Assembly (NCBI RefSeq): GCF_014230315.1
Contig: NZ_JACLAW010000003.1
Span: forward strand, 186,001 to 250,000
Reading direction: 5' to 3'
From: Novosphingobium flavum
Lineage (GTDB): Bacteria > Pseudomonadota > Alphaproteobacteria > Sphingomonadales > Sphingomonadaceae
DNA length: 64,000 nt
The notes beneath the pieces are model-generated. The model ran no database searches, was not told the origin of the DNA, and saw nothing but the letters and a program-made list of their open reading frames with translations. Positions 17,922 through 26,431 of the stretch are shown here, in pieces. Every line of letters starts with the position of its first letter. Position 1 is the stretch's first letter. Both the position numbers and the translations under genes were made by a program.

Positions 17922-18013
17922 CGCGTTGGGAAAGTGTCACCCATGCACTGCGCCGCAAATACCTGAAATATCGGGGATACATCAGGTTCAGAGGGTTACA
18001 CTGGTGTCACCCG
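17922..18013 (+). repeat. About 90-bp dispersed intergenic repeat, copy 1
   Basis: The stretch starts CGCGTTGGGAAAGTGTCACC and ends in an inverted repeat GGGTTACAC/GTGTCACCC. The same layout and many of the same bases occur on the minus strand at 50896-50984. Shared parts are the left end with GTGTCACCCATGCACT, a central TGAAATA, TTCAG before the right end, and the terminal GTGTCAC palindrome. It lies between psd and tRNA-Tyr in a 300-base spacer that otherwise seems empty. Confidence 0.75.
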
Positions 18014-18052
18014 ACGGGCCGCCGGGCGGCGATTATCGCCGCAGGGAGTTGG

Positions 18053-18138
18053 TGGTGGACAGGGCTAGATTCGAACTAGCGTACGCTTGCGCGGGCAGAT
18101 TTACAGTCTGCTGCCTTTAACCACTCGGCCACCTGTCC
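18053..18138 (-). tRNA. tRNA-Tyr (GTA)
   Basis: A class II tRNA on the minus strand: acceptor GGACAGG pairing with CCTGTCC, discriminator A, encoded CCA, D-arm TGGCCGAGTGG, anticodon loop CTGTAAA with anticodon GTA, a long variable arm, and a TTCGAAT T-loop. At 86 bases with CCA it has the normal length. Confidence 0.97.
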
Positions 18139-18293
18139 ACACCAGCTTGCCGGTTGCGGGTTGCCCCGCGAGTGAGCCCCAACAAGTGGGGCCATCCGGC
18201 CGAGTGGCGGCCCCTTTGGCGAACCGAGACTTGCCTGTCAATGGGGGGTCGGCCATGAGCGCCACAAGATTCTTTCAAGCAAGGACAATTTCG

Positions 18294-19148
18294 ATGGCAA
18301 AGCGCCGCGGCGGCAAGTTGGACCACGATTTCGAGAGCCGGCCCGCCGGGGCCACCGAACGCCCATCCCGCGCCCTGCGCGGGCAGGCCGGGCGGATGAA
18401 GGGCGGGCGCGGCTCGGGCCGCACCTCCACCGGCACGGTCCGCTTCTGGGGCCATCATGCGGTGGAGGCGGCACTCAAGAATCCGGAGCGGCGCCACATC
18501 AAACTGTGGGCCACGCGCGAAGGTGTTGCCAATCTCGATGGCGAACTTCCGGCCGATTTCCCCGTGGAATGGGCTGATGTGGCCGATCTCGCCCGGCTCG
18601 TGGCGCGCGATGCGCCGCACCAGGGACTGGTGCTCGATTGCAAGCCGCTGGAAGACATCTTTCTCGACGAGGTTCTGTCCGGCGATCCTTCGCGCCCATT
18701 GGTGATCCTCGATCAGGTCACCGATCCGCACAACGTCGGTGCGATCCTCCGCTCGGCCGCAGCGTTCAATGCTTGCGCCATCATCACCCAGGATCGCCAT
18801 TCTCCACCCGAATCGGGGACCCTGGCCAAGAGCGCCTCGGGCGCGCTCGAAATCGTGCCGTGGGTCCGCGTCGTGAACCTGGCCCGCGCGCTCGATGAGG
18901 TGTCCGAGGCCGGCTACTGGCGCATCGGCCTCGACGGCGAAGGCCCGATCACCTTGGCCGACGCCCTGCCCACCGGCCCGGTTGCCCTGATCCTCGGCGC
19001 CGAGGGCGAAGGCATGCGCCACAACATCGTCCAGCACTGCGACGCCCTCGCCCGCCTGCCGATCGCGGCGGCGATGGAAAGCCTCAACGTGTCCAATGCT
19101 GCCGCAATTTCGCTCTATGCCGTAGCGACTCGCGCGGCCGAGGGCTGA
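18294..19148 (+). CDS. rlmB: TrmH/SpoU-family RNA 2'-O-methyltransferase (RlmB-like)
   Basis: A 284-residue SPOUT methyltransferase. After a basic N-terminus and a substrate-binding domain (about residues 45 to 115), the knotted catalytic domain shows motif 1 (DQVTDPHNVGAILRSAAAF), motif 2 (LILGAEGEGMR) and motif 3 (ESLNVSNAAAI). The enzyme probably methylates a ribose in 23S rRNA, as RlmB does, but the exact target is uncertain. The ATG at 18294 follows AAGGA at a good distance; an in-frame ATG at 18255 is an alternative. Confidence 0.88.
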   Translation: MAKRRGGKLDHDFESRPAGATERPSRALRGQAGRMKGGRGSGRTSTGTVRFWGHHAVEAALKNPERRHIKLWATREGVANLDGELPADFPVEWADVADLARLVARDAPHQGLVLDCKPLEDIFLDEVLSGDPSRPLVILDQVTDPHNVGAILRSAAAFNACAIITQDRHSPPESGTLAKSASGALEIVPWVRVVNLARALDEVSEAGYWRIGLDGEGPITLADALPTGPVALILGAEGEGMRHNIVQHCDALARLPIAAAMESLNVSNAAAISLYAVATRAAEG

Positions 19149-19183
19149 TTGGCCGGACTGACCGCGCGAACCGGGGGGACGAA

Positions 19184-20038
19184 ATGAAGCACAACTGGCG
19201 GCGCGTCGCGGCTGGCGCAGCAGTGGTCATGCTGGGCCTCGCCCTGTCGGCCTGCCTGCTCACCCCGGGCCGGTTCACCTCGGCGCTCGACTTGAGGCGC
19301 GACGGCCGCTTCAGCTTCACCTACTCGGGCGAGATCCGCATGCTCGCCCTGTCGAAGCTCGCGGAAAAAGCCCAGGCCGAGAAGAACGCTTTCACCCCGT
19401 CCGACTGTTTCGACGAAAACATGGCCAAGCGCCCTTGCAAGGCCACCGAACTCGCCGAACAGCGCAAGACCTGGGACGATGAGCGCAAGGCCTCGGCCGA
19501 TCGGCGCGCGCGCGAATCCGAACAGATGAAAGCCCTGCTCGGCGGGATCGACCCGTCGAGCCCGGCAGCGGCCGAGGAACTGGCCACGCGGCTGCGCCGT
19601 CAGGCCGGTTGGAAAAGCGTGATCTACAAGGGCGACGGGCTCTACGTGGTCGATTTCAGCCTGTCCGGGCGTCTCGACCATGATTTTGCCTTTCCCACGA
19701 TCGAGCGCTTTCCGATGGCCAATCCGTTCATCCAGTTGACCCGGCGCGCCGACGGCTCGGTGCGGGTCGATGCGCCCGGCTTCGGCCCGGCCTCGGGCGC
19801 AGGCAATCCCTTCACGGCGATGATGAGCGGAGCGATGAGCGAAATGGGCGGCGCCGCGGGCAAGGCCCCTGCCCTGCCCACCTTCGACGGCACCTTCACC
19901 ATCACCACCGACGGTCAGGTCCTCGCCAACAATACCGACGAAGGGCCACAGCCCGATCCAGCCGGCCAGCGCCTGGCCTGGGTGCTCAATGCGCGTTCCG
20001 CTGCGGCCCCCACCGCTCTGGTCAGGCTTGGCCAATAA
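19184..20038 (+). CDS. Predicted lipoprotein of unknown function
   Basis: A 284-residue protein with a lipoprotein signal peptide: basic start, hydrophobic core and lipobox LSAC with Cys24. The mature part begins with a beta-rich segment (RFTSALDLRRDGRFSFTYSG), has a charged helical middle with many Lys, Glu and Ala, two more cysteines (DCFDENMAKRPC), and a C-terminal beta-like region with TFTITTDGQVLANNTDEGP. I do not recognise a named family. It follows rlmB by 35 bases and may be co-transcribed. A terminator lies just after its stop. Confidence 0.85.
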   Translation: MKHNWRRVAAGAAVVMLGLALSACLLTPGRFTSALDLRRDGRFSFTYSGEIRMLALSKLAEKAQAEKNAFTPSDCFDENMAKRPCKATELAEQRKTWDDERKASADRRARESEQMKALLGGIDPSSPAAAEELATRLRRQAGWKSVIYKGDGLYVVDFSLSGRLDHDFAFPTIERFPMANPFIQLTRRADGSVRVDAPGFGPASGAGNPFTAMMSGAMSEMGGAAGKAPALPTFDGTFTITTDGQVLANNTDEGPQPDPAGQRLAWVLNARSAAAPTALVRLGQ

Positions 20039-20045
20039 AGAAAAA

Positions 20046-20073
20046 CGCCGCGCTTCATCGAAGAAGCGCGGCG
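20046..20073 (-). terminator. Rho-independent terminator of hupB
   Basis: CGCCGCGCTTC and GAAGCGCGGCG form a perfect 11-bp stem with a six-base loop. On the minus strand it is followed by a run of T residues, so it suits hupB, which ends 47 bases upstream. It may also stop the convergent lipoprotein transcript. Confidence 0.88.
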
Positions 20074-20119
20074 TGTTCAAAAACTCGACCTGAGGCGCAA
20101 GGCCGAGCTGGATGGGGTC

Positions 20120-20392
20120 TTAGTTGACCGAATCCTTGAGGCCCTTGCCGGCCTTGAACTTCGGCTGGGCCGAAGCCTTGATCGACATCGGTTCGCCAGT
20201 GCGCGGGTTGCGGCCGGTCGACGCCTTGCGACGGGCAACCGAGAAGGTGCCAAAGCCGACGAGACGGACTTCGTCACCCTTCTTCAGGGCGCCGGTGATC
20301 GCGTCAAAAACACCTTCAACAGACTTGGTGGCATCCGCGCGGGTCAGGCCGCTGGCTTCGGCCACAGCGCTGATCAGTTCGTTCTTGTTCAT
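20120..20392 (-). CDS. hupB: DNA-binding protein HU
   Basis: A 90-residue nucleoid protein, exactly the HU length. It begins MNKNELISAVAEASGLTRA and carries the DNA-binding arm signature GFGTFSVARRKASTGRNPRTG. It bends and compacts DNA as a dimer. It lies downstream of lon in the same direction, a common arrangement, but has its own candidate promoter and a strong terminator. Confidence 0.97.
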   Translation of the reverse strand: MNKNELISAVAEASGLTRADATKSVEGVFDAITGALKKGDEVRLVGFGTFSVARRKASTGRNPRTGEPMSIKASAQPKFKAGKGLKDSVN

Positions 20393-20455
20393 TCGGGAAC
20401 CCCCTACCTCGTGTGAAAACCGCTGTGATTTTTGGAATCGCCTCGGTGGGCGCGG

Positions 20456-20484
20456 AATTGAGCGATTTTTGGTGGTCCTGTCAA
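20456..20484 (-). promoter_or_regulatory. Candidate sigma-70 promoter of hupB
   Basis: On the minus strand a perfect TTGACA is followed after 17 bases by TCAATT, about 64 bases before the hupB start. The lon-hupB spacer also has a TATAAT near 20640, without a good -35, and a GGGGCGCC-TTCG-GGCGCTCC hairpin just after lon. Confidence 0.6.
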
Positions 20485-20675
20485 AGCGAAATGGGGCGGT
20501 TTGCCGCGGTTTATCCCCGGTTTGCGGCGGATTTTATAGCCCACAACGCTTGTATTCGTGCGCGAATCGATTTCGGCGCCGAAGCAATTCGCAAGACCGC
20601 GTAAAATCGCTGCACTGCAACAGAATCATCCCTCCATTATAGAGGGTTAACCGGAGCGCCCGAAGGCGCCCCGAT

Positions 20676-23078
20676 TCAATGTGCAGTGGGCTGGTTCGCG
20701 GCGGGAGGAACGGCGCCCGGCTGACTGGCCAGGTCGTCGGCTTCGGTCCATTCGATCGCGCTGACCGGCTGGGTCAGGGCCCGCGCCAGCACCTCGTCGA
20801 CATGGCTCACCGGAATGATCTCCAGCCCTTCGCGGATGTTGGCCGGGATCTCGGCGAGGTCCTTGCGGTTCTCTTCCGGGATGAGCACTGTCTTGATGCC
20901 CCCGCGCAGGGCGGCGAGCAGCTTTTCCTTGAGCCCGCCGATCGCCAGCACCCGGCCCCGCAGCGTGACCTCGCCGGTCATCGCCACATCCGCGCGAACC
21001 GGAATGCCGGTCAGGGTCGAGACCATGGCCGTGACCATGCCGATACCCGCGCTTGGCCCGTCCTTGGGCACCGCACCCTCTGGCAGGTGGATGTGCAGGT
21101 CCTTGCGCTGGAACAGGCTCGGCTTGATGCCATAGGCCGGCGCCCGCGCGCGGACGAAGCTGAAGGCCATCTGCACGGATTCGCTCATCACCTCGCCGAG
21201 CTTGCCGGTGGTCTTGGCCGCCCCCCTTCCCGGAACGGTCACGCTCTCGATCGTCAGCAGTTCGCCGCCAACCTCGGTCCAGGCCAGGCCCGTAACCGCG
21301 CCCACCTGGTGCTCGGTGTCGGAGATGCCGTGCTTGTACTTCCGCACTCCCGCGAAATCGGCGAGGTTTTCGGACGTGATCACCACGGCCTTGTCCTTGC
21401 CTTCGAGAATGCGGCGCAGGCTCTTGCGCGCCAGCCGGGCGATCTCGCGCTCCAGCGTGCGCACGCCTGCCTCGCGGGTGTAATAGCGGATCAGGTCGCG
21501 CAGGCCCTCGTTGGTCAGGGTGAACTCACCCTTCTTCAGGCCATGCGCCTCGACCTGCTTGGCAACCAGATGCCGCTCGGCGATCTCGACCTTTTCGTCC
21601 TCGGTATAGCCTTCGAGCCGGATGATCTCCATGCGGTCGAGCAGCGGCTGCGGCAGGTTGAGGCTGTTCGCCGTGCAGACGAACATCACGTCCGACAGGT
21701 CGTAGTCGACCTCGAGGTAATGGTCCTGGAACTTGGCGTTCTGTTCCGGGTCAAGCACCTCGAGCAGGGCCGAGGCCGGATCGCCGCGGAAGTCCTGGCC
21801 AAGCTTGTCGATCTCGTCGAGCAGGAACAGCGGATTGCTGGTCCCGGCCTTCTTGAGGTTCGAGATGATCTTGCCCGGCAGCGAGCCGATGTAGGTCCGC
21901 CGGTGGCCGCGGATCTCGGCCTCGTCACGCACCCCGCCCAGTGACTGGCGGATGAACTCGCGCCCCGTCGCCTTGGCGATCGACTTGCCCAGCGAGGTCT
22001 TGCCCACGCCCGGCGGGCCGACGAGGCAAAGGATCGGGCCCTTCAGCTTGTTGGTCCGCGCCTGCACCGCGAGGTATTCGACGATCCGGTCCTTGACCTT
22101 CTCCAGCGCGTAGTGATCGGCATCGAGAATGCCCTGCGCGCGCGGCAGGTCCTTCTTGAGCTTCGACTTCTTGCCCCACGGCAAGCCAAGCAGCACGTCG
22201 AGGTAATTGCGCACGACGGTCGCCTCGGCGCTCATCGGCTGCATCGTCTTGAGCTTCTTCAGCTCCGACACGGCCTTGGTCCGCGCCTCGGCCGAGAGCT
22301 TGAGCTTGTCGATCTTCTCCTGAAGCTCGGCGACCTCGTTGGTCTCCTCACCGTCGCCGCCACCCAGTTCCGACTGGATCGCCTTGAGCTGCTCGTTGAG
22401 GTAATATTCGCGCTGGGTCTTCTCCATCTGCCGCTTCACGCGGCCACGGATCCGGCGCTCGACCTGGAGCACGCCCAGTTCGCCTTCCATGAAGGAATAG
22501 ACCATCTCGAGCCGGCGCAGCGGATCGTTCTCGGTCAGCAGGGCCTGCTTGTCGGCCACCTTGGCGCCGAGCTGCGCGGCGATGGCATCGGCCAGCCGCG
22601 CAGCATCGTCGATATCGCCCAGTTGGTCGCCGGCCTCGGTCGACAGCTTCTTGTTGAGCTTGGCATATTCCTGGAACTGCTCCACCACCTGACGCATCAT
22701 CGCGGCAACTTCGCTGCCCGACGAGGTCACTGCCTCGATCGGCGCGATCTCGGCGCTGAGCATGGTCTCGCTTTCGTGCAGCGCGGTCAGGCGCGCACGC
22801 TGCTGCCCTTCGACCAACACGCGCACCGTGCCATCCGGCAGCTTGAGCAGTTGGAGCACGCTGGCAACCACGCCGACATCGTAGAGGTCGTCCTCCTGCG
22901 GATCGTCGCAGGCCGGATCGAGCTGGGCCAGCAGGAAGATGTCCTTGTCGGTGCTGTCGGCCATCGCGGCTTCCAGCGCGGCGACAGACTTCTCGCGGCC
23001 GACGAACAGCGGCACGACCATGCCGGGAAACACGACGATGTCGCGCAGGGGGAGCAGGGGGAGCTTGGTCTTTTCCAT
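20676..23078 (-). CDS. lon: ATP-dependent endopeptidase Lon
   Basis: An 800-residue AAA+ protease of family length. The N-terminal substrate domain is followed by a Walker A motif [13 protein letters not shown] near residue 360, Walker B with LLDEIDKL, and the protease domain with PKDGPSAG holding the catalytic serine. It degrades misfolded and regulatory proteins in the cytosol. The upstream spacer contains CCCCATAT on the minus strand near 23161-23168, similar to a heat-shock sigma-32 -10 box, but no clear -35 was seen. Confidence 0.97.
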   Translation of the reverse strand: MEKTKLPLLPLRDIVVFPGMVVPLFVGREKSVAALEAAMADSTDKDIFLLAQLDPACDDPQEDDLYDVGVVASVLQLLKLPDGTVRVLVEGQQRARLTALHESETMLSAEIAPIEAVTSSGSEVAAMMRQVVEQFQEYAKLNKKLSTEAGDQLGDIDDAARLADAIAAQLGAKVADKQALLTENDPLRRLEMVYSFMEGELGVLQVERRIRGRVKRQMEKTQREYYLNEQLKAIQSELGGGDGEETNEVAELQEKIDKLKLSAEARTKAVSELKKLKTMQPMSAEATVVRNYLDVLLGLPWGKKSKLKKDLPRAQGILDADHYALEKVKDRIVEYLAVQARTNKLKGPILCLVGPPGVGKTSLGKSIAKATGREFIRQSLGGVRDEAEIRGHRRTYIGSLPGKIISNLKKAGTSNPLFLLDEIDKLGQDFRGDPASALLEVLDPEQNAKFQDHYLEVDYDLSDVMFVCTANSLNLPQPLLDRMEIIRLEGYTEDEKVEIAERHLVAKQVEAHGLKKGEFTLTNEGLRDLIRYYTREAGVRTLEREIARLARKSLRRILEGKDKAVVITSENLADFAGVRKYKHGISDTEHQVGAVTGLAWTEVGGELLTIESVTVPGRGAAKTTGKLGEVMSESVQMAFSFVRARAPAYGIKPSLFQRKDLHIHLPEGAVPKDGPSAGIGMVTAMVSTLTGIPVRADVAMTGEVTLRGRVLAIGGLKEKLLAALRGGIKTVLIPEENRKDLAEIPANIREGLEIIPVSHVDEVLARALTQPVSAIEWTEADDLASQPGAVPPAANQPTAH

Positions 23079-23203
23079 ATCCGTCCAATCTGCGGATGCC
23101 GCCCGGGATCAACCGCGACGGCACCCATGCGGGGTTTCGATTACCCCGAAGCAAACGGGAATATGGGGAGGCTCCCTGATTGGCGCAATGGCCTGGCCCC
23201 GGT

Positions 23204-23236
23204 CGCCTGTGGAAGACCTGAAAGCATCCACAGGCG
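23204..23236. repeat. Inverted repeat after ybaB
   Basis: CGCCTGTGGA and TCCACAGGCG are perfect 10-base arms separated by 13 bases, immediately downstream of the ybaB stop on the minus strand and upstream of lon. There is no T-run. It could act as a processing site or weak terminator, or as a protein-binding dyad. Confidence 0.6.
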
Positions 23237-23244
23237 CATGGATA

Positions 23245-23586
23245 TCACCCCAAGCCCGGAAAGTTGAACCCCGGCGGCAGGCCAAGGCCCTGCTGCATCT
23301 TGGCCATTTCCTCGCCCGAGACCTGATCGGCCTTGGCCCGCGCATCGTTGAAGGCGGCGGCCACGAGGTCCTCGAGAATGCCCTTTTCCGTCGGTGCGAG
23401 CAGGCTGTCGTCCAGCGAAACGCCCACAACCCGGCCCTTGGCCGAGCAGCGCACCTTGACCAGCCCGCCGCCGGAAACCCCTTCCACCTCGATCTGGTCG
23501 AGCTTGGTCTGGGCCTCGTTCATCTGCTTGCTGATGGTTTCGGCGGCCTTCTGGGCGGCCTGGATCATCTCTTCCATCGACTTCAT
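23245..23586 (-). CDS. ybaB: YbaB/EbfC-family nucleoid-associated protein
   Basis: A 113-residue small DNA-binding protein. The Met-rich helical start MKSMEEMIQAAQKAAETISK, the VEGVSGGGLVKVRCSAKG strand region and a Gly/Pro-rich tail are typical. The ATG at 23586 overlaps the dnaX stop as ATGA, and dnaX-ybaB is a widely conserved pair. recR, the usual third member, does not follow here. Confidence 0.93.
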   Translation of the reverse strand: MKSMEEMIQAAQKAAETISKQMNEAQTKLDQIEVEGVSGGGLVKVRCSAKGRVVGVSLDDSLLAPTEKGILEDLVAAAFNDARAKADQVSGEEMAKMQQGLGLPPGFNFPGLG

Positions 23587-25400
23587 GCGCTGCGGCTCCA
23601 ATTGCGTTCGCCCCGCGGGGCCTGTTCATCCTCGACGATCTGCGCGCCCGGAAAGGCGGCGAAAGTCGCCTCGACCAAGGGCGAGCGGCGCAAGGCATCG
23701 GCCTCGGCCTGCTCGGCCGCCGCGCGCGCCTCCTCCAGGCTCGGCTGAGCCGCGCCCTCGCCGCGCTCGACCTCCCAGTCAAGCCCGGTGACGGCCTGCA
23801 GCGCCTTGCGGATGTCACCCGAATGGTCACCCGGCAGTCCCGGCACCAGTTGGTATTTCAGAAGTCCGGGCGCAAGCGCAATCACCCGCACGCCCAGCCG
23901 CATCGTCGCGCCGATCAACGGAGAGGCATGCTCGACCTGTCGTACCAGCGCCTCCCAGTCCGGCGCGATCGCCGCGCCCTGAATCATGCCCGAGGGCGCG
24001 TCGCCCCCGGCCGAAGCCCCGCTCGCCGCCGCCGCGAAAGCACCGGGATTGGCCGCCAGCGCCTCGATCTTGCGGGCCAGCTGGCCCGGATCGGGCAGCT
24101 CGCTGGCATGCATCGCGCGAAGCAGCGCCATTTCGGCGGCCACCAGCGGATCGGGCGCCTGCCGCACCTCGTCATGGCCCTTGAGCAGCAATTGCCACAG
24201 CCGGTGCAGCTGCCCGGCAGACAAGCGCGCTGCCCACTCGTCGATCACCGCGCGCTCTTCGGCGGAAATCGCCTCGGCCCCGCTGCGCCCGACCTGCGCC
24301 ACGGTGATCCGGTGGACCAGCTCCATCTGCGAACGCAGCAGCGAGAGCGGCTCGATCCCCAGCGCGAACTGCGCGGCCACAAGATCGAGCAGGCCCGCCG
24401 CATCGCCCGCCAGCAGGGCGGCCAGCAGGCGGCGCTGCACGGTCTTGTCGGCCAGGCCCAGCATGTCCTGCACCTGCGCCGGCGTCACCTTGCCCTCGCC
24501 GCCAAGGTCGGCATGGGCGATCGCCTGGTCGAGGATCGAGAGCCCGTCGCGCACCGATCCTTCGGCCGCCTCGGCAATCATGGAAAGCGCCTCGCGCTCG
24601 GCCGCCACGTCCTCGGCGGCGCAGACCTTGCCGAAATGCTCGGCCAGCAGCGGCGCGGGAATTCGCCGCAGGTCGAAGCGCTGGCAGCGCGACAGCACCG
24701 TCACCGGCAGCTTGTCGACTTCGGTGGTCGCAAAGAGGAACTTCACGTGAGCCGGCGGCTCTTCCAACGTTTTCAGCAGGGCGTTGAAGGCATTGCGCGA
24801 AAGCATGTGCACTTCGTCGATGATGTAGATCTTGTAGCGCGCCGAAACGGCGGCATAGCGCACCGCCTCGATGATCTCGCGCACGTCGTCGACGCCGGTA
24901 TGGCTCGCCGCGTCCATCTCGATCACGTCGATATGGCGCCCCTCGGCAATGGCGAGGCACGGCTCGCAGGCCCCGCAAGGGTCGATCGTCGGCCCGCCCT
25001 TCCCATCCGGCCCCACGCAGTTGAGCGCCTTGGCGATCAGCCGCGCGGTCGAGGTCTTGCCCACCCCGCGCACGCCGGTCATCAGGAAGGCATGGGCCAG
25101 CCGGTCGCGCCGGATCGCATTGCCCAGGGTCTGGACCATGGCATCCTGCCCGATCAGCTGGGCAAAGGTCTGCGGCCGATACTTGCGCGCCAGCACCCGG
25201 TAGGGCTGCGCAGCGGCAGGAGCGGGGGTCGAAGCTGCGGCAGACGCAGGCGCAGGAGCCGGTTCCGGCACCGCGACTGGCGCGGGCTCGGGATCGCCGA
25301 ACATCGAACTCTGCCCCGCCGCCTCAAGCTCGGCAGCGGAAACATGGTCTTGTTCGTCCTCGTCCGGCTGGTGGCCGAAGATATCTGCGGAATCGTCCAT
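23583..25400 (-). CDS. dnaX: DNA polymerase III subunit gamma/tau
   Basis: A 605-residue clamp-loader ATPase. A Pro/Ala-rich N-terminal extension of about 70 residues precedes the AAA+ core: YRPQTFAQLIGQ, Walker A GVRGVGKTSTAR, a zinc module with four cysteines (from LNCVG to CEPC), and Walker B IIDEVHML. The C-terminal third is the tau-like region. The ATG at 25400 has AGGAGAGG just upstream; the longer frame is not used. I saw no obvious slippery sequence for making a short gamma form, though I did not search every base. Confidence 0.95.
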   Translation of the reverse strand: MDDSADIFGHQPDEDEQDHVSAAELEAAGQSSMFGDPEPAPVAVPEPAPAPASAAASTPAPAAAQPYRVLARKYRPQTFAQLIGQDAMVQTLGNAIRRDRLAHAFLMTGVRGVGKTSTARLIAKALNCVGPDGKGGPTIDPCGACEPCLAIAEGRHIDVIEMDAASHTGVDDVREIIEAVRYAAVSARYKIYIIDEVHMLSRNAFNALLKTLEEPPAHVKFLFATTEVDKLPVTVLSRCQRFDLRRIPAPLLAEHFGKVCAAEDVAAEREALSMIAEAAEGSVRDGLSILDQAIAHADLGGEGKVTPAQVQDMLGLADKTVQRRLLAALLAGDAAGLLDLVAAQFALGIEPLSLLRSQMELVHRITVAQVGRSGAEAISAEERAVIDEWAARLSAGQLHRLWQLLLKGHDEVRQAPDPLVAAEMALLRAMHASELPDPGQLARKIEALAANPGAFAAAASGASAGGDAPSGMIQGAAIAPDWEALVRQVEHASPLIGATMRLGVRVIALAPGLLKYQLVPGLPGDHSGDIRKALQAVTGLDWEVERGEGAAQPSLEEARAAAEQAEADALRRSPLVEATFAAFPGAQIVEDEQAPRGERNWSRSA

Positions 25401-25486
25401 CACCTCTCCTAGGTAAGCGCTGGCGCCTCGCTTGTCGAATGATCGAACCGCTTGACCCACGGCTTTCGCGGTGAAACCCTCGAGCC

Positions 25487-25975
25487 ATGGGCAAGATCGT
25501 TCCCGGCCGCATGACCGCCGCCTATCAGGGGCCGCTGGTCGTCTTCGTCATCGGCATGCGGATCAACCGCTGGCGCCAGATCGGCAAATGGTGGCCGCTG
25601 ACCCGGCTGATGGAACCAATGATCGCTGAACTGAAGGCCGATCCCGAAAGTGGCTTTCTGGGCGCCGAAACAATGCTGTCCGGCCTGCGCACGGTCGTGC
25701 TGCTGCAATACTGGCGCGATTTCGACAGCCTGGAAACCTATGCCCGCGCCCGTGACAAGCGCCACTGGCCGGCCTGGGCCGCCTTCAACAAGGCCGTCGG
25801 CAAGGACGGCAGCGTCGGGGTTTTCCACGAGACCTACGTGGTCGCCGATAGGGGGAGCGAGACGGTCTACGTCAACATGCCCGCCTTCGGCCTCGGCAAG
25901 GTTGGGGGACTGGTCCCGGCCACCGGCTCGCGCGAAGCGGCCCGCTCCCGGATGAAAGGCGAAGCTGAAGGGTAA
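25487..25975 (+). CDS. DUF4188-like protein
   Basis: A 162-residue protein that looks like the DUF4188 family, small proteins related to haem-degrading or ABM-type monooxygenases. Supporting segments are VVFVIGMRINRWRQIGKWWP, LQYWRDFDSLETYARARDKRHWPAW and VFHETYVV. It is transcribed divergently from dnaX, with 86 bases between their starts, and converges on the SRP RNA gene. The function is unknown; the family name is from memory of the motif pattern. Confidence 0.75.
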   Translation: MGKIVPGRMTAAYQGPLVVFVIGMRINRWRQIGKWWPLTRLMEPMIAELKADPESGFLGAETMLSGLRTVVLLQYWRDFDSLETYARARDKRHWPAWAAFNKAVGKDGSVGVFHETYVVADRGSETVYVNMPAFGLGKVGGLVPATGSREAARSRMKGEAEG

Positions 25976-25978
25976 AAA

Positions 25979-26068
25979 GGAGCCGGCCGACCCGCCGCAA
26001 CCCGTTGTGGCTGCTACCTTCCGGTCCTGACCAGGTTGGCGGACGCAAGCGTCCGACCGACTCCCGGC
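25979..26068 (-). ncRNA. ffs: Signal recognition particle RNA (4.5S, bacterial small type)
   Basis: The minus strand carries the diagnostic apical domain of SRP RNA: GGTCAGGACCGGAAGGTAGC followed by AGCC. The outer stem is formed by GGAGTCGGTC at the 5' side and GGCCGGCTCC at the 3' side, with a T-run after the last base. The RNA binds Ffh and targets membrane proteins. The 5' end is approximate. Confidence 0.93.
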
Positions 26069-26113
26069 GCGGCATATGGTGGGATCGGGCCGGTTTGTCC
26101 AGCCCGGAAGAAC

Positions 26114-26392
26114 TTACCGAAAATTATCCGCGTAGGCCTGCAGCTTCAGCCGCTTGGGCGGCGTCACGGCCACCCGCGCCTCGATGCCATGGCGCGTCGC
26201 ATAGGCCTTGGCCTCGTCCGCGCTGCCGAACTGGAGCACGACCTGCTGCTGCATGTCGCCCGAGCCAGCCCAGCCCATCAGCGGGTCGGGGCGCTTGGCC
26301 TCGGCGGGCACGAATTCGAGAACCCAATCATCGATGCGGGCCTTGCCCGATTGCATGGCGTTCTTGGGGCGCTGAAAGATACGTGCGGTCAT
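26114..26392 (-). CDS. Complex I accessory subunit, NDUFS4-like (ETC complex I subunit conserved region)
   Basis: A 92-residue protein with the family pattern MTARIFQRPKNAMQSGKA, then WVLEF, DPLMGWAGSGDM, and the ending YADNF. This family corresponds to the 18-kDa (NDUFS4) subunit of mitochondrial complex I and is found in alphaproteobacteria, often far from the nuo operon, as here. It lies between the SRP RNA gene and hrpB, all on the minus strand. Confidence 0.88.
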   Translation of the reverse strand: MTARIFQRPKNAMQSGKARIDDWVLEFVPAEAKRPDPLMGWAGSGDMQQQVVLQFGSADEAKAYATRHGIEARVAVTPPKRLKLQAYADNFR

Positions 26393-26431
26393 CTTCGCGC
26401 TTTCCTGCGAATCGCCGACGGAATCAAGAGG

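Noticed and set aside
20630..20645. TATAAT on the minus strand near 20640 as the hupB promoter
   Set aside because: No acceptable -35 at 16 to 18 bases; the TTGACA-N17-TCAATT nearer to the gene is better.
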